27,330 nucleotides of DNA from an uncultured Mollicutes bacterium. Lineage in GTDB: Bacteria > Bacillota_I > Bacilli_A > ML615J-28 > CAG-313. The notes beneath the pieces were generated by a model that was not told the DNA's origin, did no database searches, and worked only from the letters and a program-made list of their open reading frames with translations. A program made the position numbers and the translations under genes. Positions 6,752 through 15,418 of the stretch are shown piece by piece (the first letter of the stretch is position 1; each line of letters starts with the position of its first letter). Where the stretch lies: positions 1 through 27,330 of the forward strand of contig URLJ01000022.1 of assembly GCA_900548675.1 (NCBI GenBank), given 5' to 3'.

Positions 6752-7192
6752 ATGAGTTTTAGACCATTTAATAATAATGTTAGTATTGTAGCGTTTGAAA
6801 AAAATAACCAACGTTACGCAATGACTGTTGCATGGGCCACACAAGTTGGTTATGATTATATTGTATTACTACTAGGATCACAAAGTGAAACAGGACAAGC
6901 AATTTCTAAAGGTGATTTGATTGGCGTAAGTGTTTTAAGTAAAGCACAAAAGGATATAGCAGCACAAATTGGTGAAACACATAGCACGAAATTTGATAAA
7001 TTAAAAGATGTTTCTTTACACGAATTTGGAATGGCATATACAATTAAAAATTCGGTATGTGAAATGTGCGCTGAAGTTGTCGATGTCTTACATCTTGATG
7101 GTATTGAAGATGATAATTTAGTATATGCAAAAGTCGTAAAATATACAACAAATGGTAATGACTACTTAACAATGGGTGATTTTGATGATTAA
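6752..7192 (+). CDS. Flavin-reductase-like, FMN-binding split-barrel protein
   Basis: A 146-aa soluble protein resembling the FMN-binding split-barrel/flavin reductase family. It has the N-terminal NNVSIVAFEKNNQRYAMTVAWATQVGYD segment (the family's substrate/flavin loop, usually N-x-M-T-x-S/A-W), followed by the barrel strands YIVLLLGSQSETGQAI and GVSVLSK. The long ETHSTKFDKLKD helix and an EM-A-E strand complete the fold. Length is on the short side for the family. It may bind FMN and reduce it or another acceptor with NAD(P)H; the exact reaction is not inferable. GGGGAAG precedes the ATG. The gene overlaps the start of the next one by 8 nt, so the pair is probably translationally coupled. 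Confidence 0.75.
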   Translation: MSFRPFNNNVSIVAFEKNNQRYAMTVAWATQVGYDYIVLLLGSQSETGQAISKGDLIGVSVLSKAQKDIAAQIGETHSTKFDKLKDVSLHEFGMAYTIKNSVCEMCAEVVDVLHLDGIEDDNLVYAKVVKYTTNGNDYLTMGDFDD

Positions 7193-7805
7193 GAAAAAAA
7201 TTAATTTTTTCAAAATATTTTTAATTATAATAGGAGGATGTATGCTTATGGGGTGCGCAAATAAAAATGAAGATATGATGGAATTCAAAGAAAATCCAGT
7301 TGTATGTATAACTCTTAAAGATGAATCAAAAATTACATTGGAACTATATCCTGAAATAGCTCCAATTTCAGTTAGTAATTTTGTTAAATTAGTTGAGAAG
7401 AAGTATTACGATGGTGTATGCTTTCACCGCGTAATAGATAATTTTATGATTCAAGCAGGTGGATATTATATTGAAAACAACTACGTGAAAGAAAAAGATA
7501 CGGTTGATTCCATAAAAGGTGAATTTAGCGCTAATGGTGTTGAAAATAATTTGAAGCATGAGTTAGGGGTTATTTCTATGGCCAGAACATCTAATATGAA
7601 TAGTGCTTCATCACAATTTTTCATCTGTTCGGCAACTACGCCACATTTAGATGGACAATACGCCGCTTTTGGAAAAGCTATTGATTCGGAAAGCATTCAA
7701 GTAATTTTAGCTATAAGTAAAAGTGAAACTACTAATATTGGTGGAGGATTAACAGATTTTCCAACTCCACCTGTTGAAATAAAATCTATAAGAAGAATAA
7801 AATAG
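7185..7805 (+). CDS. Lipoprotein peptidyl-prolyl cis-trans isomerase (cyclophilin type)
   Basis: A 206-aa membrane-anchored cyclophilin that should speed folding of proteins outside the membrane. The signal peptide is basic (MIKKK), hydrophobic (IFLIII) and ends in a lipobox LMGC with Cys24 as the lipidation site. The cyclophilin core is clear: YYDGVCFHRVIDNFMIQAGG, IKGEFSANG, LGVISMARTSNMNSASSQFFI and LDGQYAAFGK, which includes the Arg/Phe and Gln-Phe active-site residues. The usual GGD after MIQ reads AGGY, a mild deviation. I prefer the ATG at 7185; a GTG at 7176 is in frame, and neither has a strong RBS, so translation probably relies on the overlap with the upstream stop. Confidence 0.92.
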   Translation: MIKKKINFFKIFLIIIGGCMLMGCANKNEDMMEFKENPVVCITLKDESKITLELYPEIAPISVSNFVKLVEKKYYDGVCFHRVIDNFMIQAGGYYIENNYVKEKDTVDSIKGEFSANGVENNLKHELGVISMARTSNMNSASSQFFICSATTPHLDGQYAAFGKAIDSESIQVILAISKSETTNIGGGLTDFPTPPVEIKSIRRIK

Positions 7806-7813
7806 GTAGTATT

Positions 7814-8989
7814 ATGATAAATTTTGATTTCGTTAGTCCTACAAAAATATATTTTGGTAAAGATAGAGAAAAAGAAATTGGCTTAATCTTAAAAAGCGCA
7901 GGCATCAACAAAGTTTTATTTCATTACGGAAAAAATTCCATTAAAAAAACGGGACTATATGATATGATTATTTCATCCTTTAATAAACATAATATTGAGT
8001 ATTATGAATTAGGAGGAGTAGAGCCTAATCCTAAAATCTCGTTGGTTAGACAAGGAGTAGAAATCGTAAAAAGCAATAAAATACCATTCATTTTAGCAGT
8101 AGGTGGCGGTTCCGTCATTGATTCTGCCAAAGGTATAGCAGTTAGTGCCTTTAGCGGTATAGATATTTGGGACTATTCTACTCAAAAGGAAACAGTGAAG
8201 GGAGCACTTCCCTTAGGAGTAATCTTGACGATAAGTGCTGCTGGTAGTGAACTTAGCAATTCGTGCGTTTTAAGTAACCCTGAATTAAATTTGAAAAGAG
8301 GTTTTAATAGCGATTTAATAAGACCAAAATTTGCGGTTATGAACCCAGAGTTAACTTATTCTGTTGGTAAATTTCAAACAGGATGCGGTATTGTCGATAT
8401 TATGATGCACACGATGGAACGTTATTTAACTGACACTACGGGTATTGCATTACCTCAAAATCTTGGTGCAGGTCTCATTAAAAGTGTGATGCAAAAAGCC
8501 AAAATAGCTATTGATGAACCAAATAATTATGATGCTAGAGCTACTTTAATGCTAGCTAGCAGTTTTTCGCACAATGGATTAACAGGATTAGGTGCAAAAA
8601 TGTATTTTACTGTACATAAATTAGAACATGAACTTAGCGGTATGTATGATAATGTAGCTCATGGAGCGGGGTTATCAGTGTTATTTCCAGCATGGGCTAA
8701 ATATGTTTATCAGGATTTTCCAGAACTATTTGCAAAATTTGCTGTTGAAGTTTTGGAAGTAGAAAAAAATAAAAAGACTACACTAGAAGTAGCCTTTGAA
8801 GGAATTACGAAATTACAATCATTCTTTAAGGAGATTGGGATGCCTACAACGCTTGCAGAACTTATGATAGAAAGCGATAATTTTGAGGCAATGGCTAATA
8901 ATGCCACTTGTAATAATACTAAAAAAGTATTAGGTATTAAGGATTTAGATGTTAATGATATCATTAATATCTTTAATTTAGCAAGGTAA
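7814..8989 (+). CDS. Iron-containing alcohol dehydrogenase (butanol dehydrogenase-like)
   Basis: A 391-aa group III, metal-dependent alcohol dehydrogenase that interconverts aldehydes or ketones and alcohols with NAD(P)H. The cofactor motif AVGGGSVIDSAKGIA is present, and the metal site can be traced as Asp195 and His199 (VDIMMHTMERY), His268 and His283 (VAHGAG). The SPTKIYFGKDREKEIG start and the HELSGMYDNVAHG segment resemble the NADH-dependent butanol dehydrogenase/YqhD branch. Length matches the family. It lies 8 nt after the cyclophilin gene in the same likely operon, but the combination suggests no shared pathway. A fermentative role is inferred. The weak GGTAG before the ATG is the only RBS candidate. 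Confidence 0.93.
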   Translation: MINFDFVSPTKIYFGKDREKEIGLILKSAGINKVLFHYGKNSIKKTGLYDMIISSFNKHNIEYYELGGVEPNPKISLVRQGVEIVKSNKIPFILAVGGGSVIDSAKGIAVSAFSGIDIWDYSTQKETVKGALPLGVILTISAAGSELSNSCVLSNPELNLKRGFNSDLIRPKFAVMNPELTYSVGKFQTGCGIVDIMMHTMERYLTDTTGIALPQNLGAGLIKSVMQKAKIAIDEPNNYDARATLMLASSFSHNGLTGLGAKMYFTVHKLEHELSGMYDNVAHGAGLSVLFPAWAKYVYQDFPELFAKFAVEVLEVEKNKKTTLEVAFEGITKLQSFFKEIGMPTTLAELMIESDNFEAMANNATCNNTKKVLGIKDLDVNDIINIFNLAR

Positions 8990-9006
8990 ATCTTAACTAA
9001 AAAAAA

Positions 9007-9081
9007 TGGCGCGCACGGAGAGAATCGAACTCCCATCAGCAGGATCGGAACCTGATACCTTATCCATTAGGCCACGTGCGC
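9007..9081 (-). tRNA. tRNA-Arg (anticodon CCG)
   Basis: Read on the minus strand, the 75-nt gene folds into a complete cloverleaf. A 7-bp acceptor stem (GCGCACG with CGTGCGC), a 4-bp D stem, an anticodon arm with loop TTCCGAT (U33, anticodon CCG, A37) and a T arm with TTCGATT are all present, and the 3' CCA is encoded (complement of 9007-9009). The outermost pair of the anticodon stem (U27/C43) is mismatched. Eight T residues follow directly (complement of 8999-9006), a likely terminator. CCG decodes the rare CGG codon in such AT-rich genomes. Confidence 0.95.
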
Positions 9082-9089
9082 ATATAAAA

Positions 9090-9118
9090 ATTATAACATA
9101 AAGGCGAGAATTGTTCAA
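9090..9118 (-). promoter_or_regulatory. Promoter of tRNA-Arg
   Basis: On the minus strand TTGAAC (complement of 9113-9118) and an extended TGTTATAAT (hexamer 9090-9095) are 17 nt apart, with the -10 ending 8 nt before the tRNA 5' end. This near-consensus arrangement suits a stable RNA gene. Confidence 0.85.
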
Positions 9119-9148
9119 GAAATAAACTAAAAAATAGGCGAGGAAATT

Positions 9149-10777
9149 ATGGACTTAACAAAAATATTTCAATTGTTAGCAGGAATTGGAACCTTTCTAT
9201 TAGGCTTTAAAATTCTATCAGAAAACATCGAAAAAATAGCTAATACAGGGTTGAAAAAGATATTTAATAAAATTTCAAAAAACAGATTTGTATGTTTGGG
9301 TATAGGTGTACTTGTAACTGCTATAATCCAAAGCTCAACTGCGACGACTGTTATGGTTGTTGGTTTTGTAAATGCAGGGCTTATGAACCTTGCTCAAGCG
9401 ACTGCTGTCATTATGGGAGCGAATATCGGTACCACGATAACAGCTCAAATAGTTGCTTTAGGAGTAGAAAGTTTTACGACATACGCAATTGTCTTTGTTT
9501 TCATAGGGATGTTAATAAATATCATCTTTAAAAGAGATCGTGTAAAAACTATCGGCTTAATTTTTGCTGGTTTAGGTATTATATTTTTAGGCTTACAATT
9601 TATGTCTAATTCAATGGCTGGTGTAAGTAATAATGAAGCTGTTATGAATGTTTTCAAGAGCATTTCTAATCCTTTCTTACTACTTTTATTGGGAATAATT
9701 GTAACAATCATTTTACAAAGTTCTTCAGGTGTTACAGCTATTTTAATTTCTCTAGCAGGATCGGGCATAGTTATTGGTAATGGCGGAAATTCTATTTTCT
9801 ATGTAATTCTTGGTACTAACATTGGAACATGTTTAACGGCATTATTAGCCGCTATTGGTACGCATCCAAATGCTAAACGGGCTAGTGTAATTCATTTAAT
9901 GTTCAATGTATTTGGTTCGGTAATTTTCTTTATAATGTTATTATGTTTTCCTCGTTTTGCAGAAGTTACTTTTCAAAAATGGTTCTCACTTCCAGAAACA
10001 CAAATTGCAATGTTCCATACATTCTTTAACGTAGTTTGTACATTGATTTTTATTCCTTTCACAAATCTATTTGTTAAACTATCTTCAGTTATTGTTAAAG
10101 ATAAGGAAAAGAATAAACGAGAAATAATCTATATGGATGAACGTTTATTAAGTAGACCAGCTGTTGCTATTGAACAACTTCGTAAAGAATGTATTCGCAT
10201 GGGTGATGAATCAATAGAGACATTACAAATTGCAATGGATGGTTTCTTAAAAATTGACAACAGTAACGAAGAAAAAGTAAGAAATGATATTGATGTCGTA
10301 AACGAAATGAATCGTCAAATTATCAATTATTTAGTTCAGGTTTCTTACCATAGCTTAACTTTAAATGATGAGGTTACAATTTCTAACCTACATCACACTT
10401 TAGCTGACCTAATGAGAATTAGTGAAGTAGCAGATAATGTTCTTAAATATACAAATTCAACCATTAAAGAAAACTTGGAATTTTCTGATCAAGTAATGGT
10501 TGAAATTAAAGATATGTTTGAAAAAGTAAAAATGCTTTATAAACTTGCGATAGAAGCATATCGAGATAAAAATTTGGAGTTGCTTCCTAAAATTGATAAA
10601 GTGGAAGAAGAAATTGATGAAATGCGCAACAAATTAATTGATGAACACATCAAACGTTTAAATGAAGGTAAATGTAAACCTCAAAATAGTGGTGTTTTCA
10701 TTAATCTTGTTAGTAACCTAGAAAGAGTTGCTGACCATTTAACTTATATCGCTTATTCGATAAAAGAAGAAAATTAG
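9149..10777 (+). CDS. Na+/phosphate symporter of the NptA type with PhoU-like C-terminus
   Basis: A 542-aa membrane protein. The N-terminal about 320 residues hold two inverted PNaS repeats, each with the hallmark Gln-Ser-Ser motif (QSSTATTVMVVGFVNAG near 61-77 and QSSSGVTAILISLAGSG) paired with GANIGTT and GTNIGTC. These form the Na+ and phosphate path of type II Na/Pi cotransporters. A helical, charged C-terminal domain (about 345-540) with PhoU-like three-helix repeats, ending ISNLVSNLERVADHL-like (NLERVADH), is cytoplasmic and probably regulates transport. The RBS GCGAGGA precedes the ATG. Its promoter is not obvious: the 67-nt gap to the tRNA is taken up by the divergent tRNA promoter. 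Confidence 0.93.
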   Translation: MDLTKIFQLLAGIGTFLLGFKILSENIEKIANTGLKKIFNKISKNRFVCLGIGVLVTAIIQSSTATTVMVVGFVNAGLMNLAQATAVIMGANIGTTITAQIVALGVESFTTYAIVFVFIGMLINIIFKRDRVKTIGLIFAGLGIIFLGLQFMSNSMAGVSNNEAVMNVFKSISNPFLLLLLGIIVTIILQSSSGVTAILISLAGSGIVIGNGGNSIFYVILGTNIGTCLTALLAAIGTHPNAKRASVIHLMFNVFGSVIFFIMLLCFPRFAEVTFQKWFSLPETQIAMFHTFFNVVCTLIFIPFTNLFVKLSSVIVKDKEKNKREIIYMDERLLSRPAVAIEQLRKECIRMGDESIETLQIAMDGFLKIDNSNEEKVRNDIDVVNEMNRQIINYLVQVSYHSLTLNDEVTISNLHHTLADLMRISEVADNVLKYTNSTIKENLEFSDQVMVEIKDMFEKVKMLYKLAIEAYRDKNLELLPKIDKVEEEIDEMRNKLIDEHIKRLNEGKCKPQNSGVFINLVSNLERVADHLTYIAYSIKEEN

Positions 10778-10786
10778 TTTAATAAC

Positions 10787-10817
10787 GACTGCTGAGTTAA
10801 TTCAACAGTCTTTTTTT
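10787..10817 (+). terminator. Intrinsic terminator after the Na/Pi symporter
   Basis: GACTGCTGA (10787-10795) pairs with TCAACAGTC (10802-10810) with one internal mismatch, followed by seven T residues. It lies 9 nt after the stop codon. Confidence 0.85.
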
Positions 10818-10850
10818 AGTTTTTGTGCTTTATAAAGGCTATCTTTTTCA

Positions 10851-10879
10851 TTGCAAAAAAAGTGTAGTTATGATATAAT
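10851..10879 (+). promoter_or_regulatory. Promoter of the yggS-sepF-ylmH-ileS-deoCD operon
   Basis: TTGCAA (10851-10856) and TATAAT (10874-10879) are 17 nt apart, with a TG extension (10871-10872). No other good promoter or terminator is seen until 17695, so it probably drives all seven genes. Confidence 0.8.
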
Positions 10880-10920
10880 AAGAAAGAATTATAAAGCACA
10901 AAGAGACTAGAGGTATGACT

Positions 10921-11568
10921 ATGAGTGTAAAAGAACAAGTTGTAAAAATTAAAGAAGAACTAAAAAATTATCCAAATGTTAGAGTAATAGCGGCTACCAA
11001 ATACACTGATATAGTAGGGACAAAAGAAATTATTGATGCGGGAATTAACGAGATTGGTGAAAATCGCGTTGATACATTCTTAGAAAAATATGAAGCATTG
11101 AAAGACGAAAATGTCATATGGCATTTTTTTGGAGTTTTACAAACAAGAAAAGTAAGAAGCATAATTGACAAAATAGATTACCTACATTCTTTGGATAGTA
11201 TCTCTTTAGCTAGTGAAATTAACAAGAGAAGAAAAACCCCTTTAAAATGTTTTGTTCAAGTCAATGTATCGTCAGAACCAAATAAATCAGGTCTTGATGA
11301 AACTAAAACGATACCATTCATAAAAAGCCTTGCTAAATATGAAAACATTGAAGTAGTTGGCTTGATGTGTATTGCAAAATTTACTTTTGACGAAGAACTT
11401 TTAGATAGTTATTTCAAAATGATGAATAGTTTGAGAAGTGAAGTACAAGCTTTAAATTTAAAAAATGCCCCATGTAAAGAATTATCAATGGGAATGAGTA
11501 ATGATTACAAAATAGCTCTAAAAAATGGTTCAACAATGTTAAGACTAGGTCGTATCTTGTTTAAATAA
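10921..11568 (+). CDS. yggS: YggS/PROSC-family PLP-homeostasis protein
   Basis: A 215-aa alanine-racemase-fold protein that carries pyridoxal phosphate but has no firm catalytic activity; the family controls B6 vitamer and amino-acid balance. The PLP-binding Lys27 lies in VIAATKY. The family phrases INEIGENRVDTFLEK, IWHFFGVLQTRK, QVNVSSEPNKSG, GLMCIA and LSMGMSNDYKIAL..GSTMLRLGR are all present. I chose the second ATG (10921): the TAGAGG RBS sits 7 nt before it but only 1 nt before the ATG at 10915. It heads the operon and is followed by sepF after 18 nt, the usual order in Bacillota and Actinobacteria. Confidence 0.94.
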   Translation: MSVKEQVVKIKEELKNYPNVRVIAATKYTDIVGTKEIIDAGINEIGENRVDTFLEKYEALKDENVIWHFFGVLQTRKVRSIIDKIDYLHSLDSISLASEINKRRKTPLKCFVQVNVSSEPNKSGLDETKTIPFIKSLAKYENIEVVGLMCIAKFTFDEELLDSYFKMMNSLRSEVQALNLKNAPCKELSMGMSNDYKIALKNGSTMLRLGRILFK

Positions 11569-11586
11569 TTAAGGAAGGAAATAATA

Positions 11587-11916
11587 ATGTTGTTTAGAAA
11601 GAAAAACAAAGAGCAAAATAAGGAATACTTATTGACATCATTCGAAAGATTACGCAATGTAATAGTAGCTAGTAAAGATGAATTACTTGATTTAGCGAGC
11701 ATTTTAAAAGATGATAGAGCCTTACTCGCAAATTTTGAAAAACTATCTTTGGATGATGCCAATTATATGTTAACATTTTTAGCAGGTGTCGTTTATGCTT
11801 TAAATGGTGAAGTTCACAAAACAGGTGTAAAAACATTCTTATTTGCATCTGGGGCATCCTACGAAGATGGAACTTTAAAACAGTATATTATTGAACGTCA
11901 CTCCAATAATGAATAA
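11587..11916 (+). CDS. sepF: Cell-division protein SepF
   Basis: A 109-aa SepF, the protein that tethers and bundles FtsZ at the division site. The conserved C-terminal alpha/beta core spans about residues 28-108: ASILKDDRALLANFEKL, DANYMLTFLAGVVYALNGEV and FLFASGASYE are clear SepF signatures. The N-terminus (MLFRKKNKEQNKEY) is short and basic; in longer homologues a membrane-binding helix and a linker precede the core, so this is a compact form. The RBS AAGGAAGG lies 6-7 nt upstream. The stop codon overlaps the start of ylmH, implying coupling. Confidence 0.92.
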   Translation: MLFRKKNKEQNKEYLLTSFERLRNVIVASKDELLDLASILKDDRALLANFEKLSLDDANYMLTFLAGVVYALNGEVHKTGVKTFLFASGASYEDGTLKQYIIERHSNNE

Positions 11917-12655
11917 AAAAATAACATATTATAACAATGCAGTGAGAAATTTTGATGATGACTTCGAAAATACGCTTTTAACGAATTTTTTAGATGAAGC
12001 TGAGTGTAGTGATTTGCTTACTGCAATCAAGAAAAAATATAATGTAGCATTTGATGGTGGCTTTTTGGAAGCTGAAAGAAAAAGAGCTTTAATTGGAATT
12101 GATGATGCAAGTGAATTTGAAATTTCAATATGTAGAATTAATTATGATAAAAGATATGGAGAAATTAATCATCGACAAGTTTTAGGAACAGTTATTTCTT
12201 TAGGTATCAAACGTGAAATGATAGGAGATATCGTGTTTGATAATAATAATGAAAAAGAAGGAATTATTTATTTTGCTACTACTAATCAACTTGCTCCATA
12301 TTTTAAAACAGAATTAAAATGTATAAATCGCTGTAATGTAAATATCAACATTTTAACACCTGAAGAAGTAAAAAATATTCCCCTTCAAGAAGGGATAACG
12401 GATAAAATCATTACTTCAAGTATGCGACTTGATGCAGTGCTTGCAGCTTGTATGAAAATATCACGTAATGATGCCACAGAAAAAATAACTAGTAAAATGA
12501 TATTAGTAAATCATAGAATATGTGAAAATAATCATTACCTAGTAAAATGCAATGATTTGATAAGCATTAGAAAATATGGAAGAATTCAAATCATTAATAA
12601 TTTAGGACAGACAAAAAAAGAACGCCTCATTTTACAAATAAAACGTTGGCACTAG
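11909..12655 (+). CDS. ylmH: YlmH-type S4-domain RNA-binding protein
   Basis: A 248-aa protein with an N-terminal alpha/beta domain and a C-terminal S4 RNA-binding domain (about residues 172-235; SSMRLDAVLAACMKISRNDA, then the MILVNHR loop). YlmH family marks include the FLD..E motif near 25, AERKRALI (FEGAERKR in others) and HRQVLGTVISLGIKREMIGDI. YlmH proteins act on stalled ribosomes/peptidyl-tRNA in the 50S rescue pathway in Bacillus and are linked to the division cluster. The ATG at 11909 overlaps the sepF stop; a TTG at 11891 is also in frame, and neither has a clear RBS. Its TAG stop overlaps the AGGAGG of ileS. Confidence 0.9.
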   Translation: MNKKITYYNNAVRNFDDDFENTLLTNFLDEAECSDLLTAIKKKYNVAFDGGFLEAERKRALIGIDDASEFEISICRINYDKRYGEINHRQVLGTVISLGIKREMIGDIVFDNNNEKEGIIYFATTNQLAPYFKTELKCINRCNVNINILTPEEVKNIPLQEGITDKIITSSMRLDAVLAACMKISRNDATEKITSKMILVNHRICENNHYLVKCNDLISIRKYGRIQIINNLGQTKKERLILQIKRWH

Positions 12656-12663
12656 GAGGAAAT

Positions 12664-15399
12664 ATGAAAGACTATAAAGACACACTTTTGATGATGAAAA
12701 CGGATTTTCCAATGCGTGGTAATCTTGGAGTTAACGAATTACCTATTCAAGCATTTTGGGAAGAACATCATATTTATGAAAAAGTGTTAAAGAAAAATGA
12801 AGGAAAGCAAACATTCTTCTTGCATGATGGACCTCCATATGCAAATGGAAGTATCCATTTAGGCCATGCAATGAATAAAATACTTAAAGATTTCTTAATC
12901 CGCTATAAATCAATGAACGGATATTATTCACCATATCAACCAGGTTGGGATACTCATGGATTACCAATTGAAACAGCATTAACAAAAAATAAAAAAATTA
13001 ATCGCAAAGAAATGAGTGTTGGTGATTTCAGACGTTTGTGTGAAAAATATGCTCTTGAACAAGTTGAAATTCAAAAACAAGGATTCAAACGCTTAGGTAT
13101 TTTAGGCGATTGGGATCACCCATACATAACTTTAGAAAAGGAATATGAAGCAACTCAAATACGAGTATTCAATGAAATGGTTAAGAAAGGTTTAATTTTC
13201 AAAGGATTAAAACCAGTATATTGGTCACCATCTTCAGAAACTGCTCTTGCTGAAGCAGAAGTTGAGTATCATGATATAAAAAGTCCTGCAATTTTTGTGG
13301 CTTTTAAAGTCGTTGATGGGAAAAATATTCTTTCGAATGATTGTGAATTAGTTATTTGGACAACTACTCCTTGGACTATTCCTGCTAATTTAGCAATTTG
13401 TGCAGGTCCTAAAATAGTATATCTAGTAGTTAACGTTAACAATCGTTTCTTTGTTGTAGCTAAGGAATTATTATCACAATTTATGGAAGCAATTGGCTGC
13501 ACAGAATGTGATGTTATAAAAGAAATTGATGGTACTTCACTTGAAGGCATAACATATAAGCATCCATTATATGACCGAATCTCTCCCGTTATTCTCGGTG
13601 ACCACGTTACTTTGGATGCAGGTACTGGTTTAGTTCATACAGCACCAGGTCATGGTGAAGATGACTTTATTGTTGGTAAAAAATATGGTCTAGAAATTCT
13701 TTGCCCTGTTGATTCAAAAGGTCGCATGACTAGTGAAGCAGGTGAATTTGAAGGTTTGACATATGAGGAATGTAACAAAGCTGTTGTTGCAAGATTAGAA
13801 GAAGTGGGAGCATTATTAAAGCTATCATTTATTGTACATAGCTATCCTCATGATTGGCGTACTAAAAAACCTATTATATTTAGAGCTACTCCACAATGGT
13901 TCGCTTCGATTGAAGCCATAAAGGCTGATATTCTAGAAGCCATTAAAGGTGTAAATTGGGTTCCAAGTTGGGGTGAAGTACGCATTTCGAATATGATTAA
14001 GGACCGTGAAGATTGGTGCATATCTCGTCAAAGAGTATGGGGTGTTCCAATTCCTGTATTCTATGCTGAAGATGGTTATGCAATACTTGATGAAAATGTA
14101 ATCAGTCATATTGCTGATTTATTTGAAAAATATGGTTCCAACGTTTGGTTTGAAAAAGACGCTAAGGAGTTATTACCAGAAGGCTTTACAAATCCTCATA
14201 GCCCAAATGGAATTTTTACAAAAGAAACTGACATTATGGATGTATGGTTTGACTCAGGAACAAGTCATCAAGCTGCAATGGTTAAAAACTATAACGTATA
14301 TCCAGCAGATGTTTACCTTGAAGGTGCTGACCAATATCGTGGTTGGTTCAATTCGAGTATTTCAACTGGTGTCGCTATGACAGGGAAAGCTCCATATAAA
14401 ACAGTTATTACTCATGGCTTTTCACTAGATGGCGAAGGGCGTAAAATGAGTAAATCTTTAGGAAATACAATTGACCCTTTGAATATTTGTAAAGAATCAG
14501 GTGCTGATATTTTAAGATTATGGGCATCTAGCGTTGCCTATCAATCTGACTTTAGAATTTCTAAGGAAATCTTAACACAAATCAGTGAATCATATCGTAA
14601 AATACGTAATACATTCCGTTTCATGTTAGGTAACCTTTTTGATTATGACAATACTGTAAATCGTGTTGAATATCAAAATTTAGGTGAAGTTGATCAATAT
14701 ATGGTTTGTAGATTAAATCAAATAATTGAAAAAGTTCATAAAGCTTATAATAATTATGCTTTTGATGAAGTTTATCGTACTATTTTAACATTTATGACAA
14801 ATGATTTATCTTCTTTCTATTTAGATTTCACAAAAGATATTTTGTATATTGAAAAAGCTGATTCAGTAGCTCGTCGCTCAATTCAAACTGTAATATATGA
14901 TATTATGATGGCTTTGGTTACTTTAGTTACACCTTTATTGCCACATACTGCTGAAGAAGTATATCAACATTTACCACACCATGAACTAGAATCAGTTTAT
15001 TTATGTGATATGCCTCACGCTGTTACAAATCCTAACGCTGCTGAACTATTAACTAAGTATGCGGGATTTATGACATTAAGAAGCGATGTTTTGAAAGCTT
15101 TAGAAGCAGCTAGAAACGATAAAGTAATAGGTAAAAGTATGGTAGCTGATGTCTTAATCGTACCTACACCACAAGTAAGTAAGTTGATAGGATCACTTGA
15201 TTTGAATTTTGCTCAAGTCTTCATAGTTTCAAAATTTGAAGTTGTATCTGAAATTGAAGGTGGAACAGAATATGAATCGGGTATTATTAAAGTATCACCT
15301 GCCAAAGGTGAAACATGCAGTAGATGTTGGCAAGTAGTGGATCACATCGGTGAAGACGAACTATGTGATCGTTGTCATAACATAGTAAATGAAAAATAA
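12664..15399 (+). CDS. ileS: Isoleucyl-tRNA synthetase
   Basis: A 911-aa class I aminoacyl-tRNA synthetase that charges tRNA-Ile. The HIGH motif appears as HLGH (65-68) in PPYANGSIHLGHAMNK and KMSKS is at 594-598. The CP1 editing domain is present (WTTTPWTIPAN and GTGLVHTAPGHGEDDF), as are SRQRVWGVPIPVF and DVWFDSGTSH. The C-terminal zinc site CSRC...CDRC (Cys885, 888, 901, 904) places it in the bacterial type IleRS-1 rather than the eukaryote-like mupirocin-resistant form. The ATG at 12664 follows AGGAGG (12654-12659); the earlier in-frame TTG at 12646 is rejected. No T-box leader is possible because ylmH ends 8 nt upstream. Confidence 0.98.
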   Translation: MKDYKDTLLMMKTDFPMRGNLGVNELPIQAFWEEHHIYEKVLKKNEGKQTFFLHDGPPYANGSIHLGHAMNKILKDFLIRYKSMNGYYSPYQPGWDTHGLPIETALTKNKKINRKEMSVGDFRRLCEKYALEQVEIQKQGFKRLGILGDWDHPYITLEKEYEATQIRVFNEMVKKGLIFKGLKPVYWSPSSETALAEAEVEYHDIKSPAIFVAFKVVDGKNILSNDCELVIWTTTPWTIPANLAICAGPKIVYLVVNVNNRFFVVAKELLSQFMEAIGCTECDVIKEIDGTSLEGITYKHPLYDRISPVILGDHVTLDAGTGLVHTAPGHGEDDFIVGKKYGLEILCPVDSKGRMTSEAGEFEGLTYEECNKAVVARLEEVGALLKLSFIVHSYPHDWRTKKPIIFRATPQWFASIEAIKADILEAIKGVNWVPSWGEVRISNMIKDREDWCISRQRVWGVPIPVFYAEDGYAILDENVISHIADLFEKYGSNVWFEKDAKELLPEGFTNPHSPNGIFTKETDIMDVWFDSGTSHQAAMVKNYNVYPADVYLEGADQYRGWFNSSISTGVAMTGKAPYKTVITHGFSLDGEGRKMSKSLGNTIDPLNICKESGADILRLWASSVAYQSDFRISKEILTQISESYRKIRNTFRFMLGNLFDYDNTVNRVEYQNLGEVDQYMVCRLNQIIEKVHKAYNNYAFDEVYRTILTFMTNDLSSFYLDFTKDILYIEKADSVARRSIQTVIYDIMMALVTLVTPLLPHTAEEVYQHLPHHELESVYLCDMPHAVTNPNAAELLTKYAGFMTLRSDVLKALEAARNDKVIGKSMVADVLIVPTPQVSKLIGSLDLNFAQVFIVSKFEVVSEIEGGTEYESGIIKVSPAKGETCSRCWQVVDHIGEDELCDRCHNIVNEK

Positions 15400-15418
15400 A
15401 ATCTGAAAGGAGATTAAA

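Noticed and set aside
12646..12663. Longer IleRS start at the TTG (12646)
   Set aside because: It overlaps the ylmH stop and lies upstream of AGGAGG, which points to the ATG at 12664.
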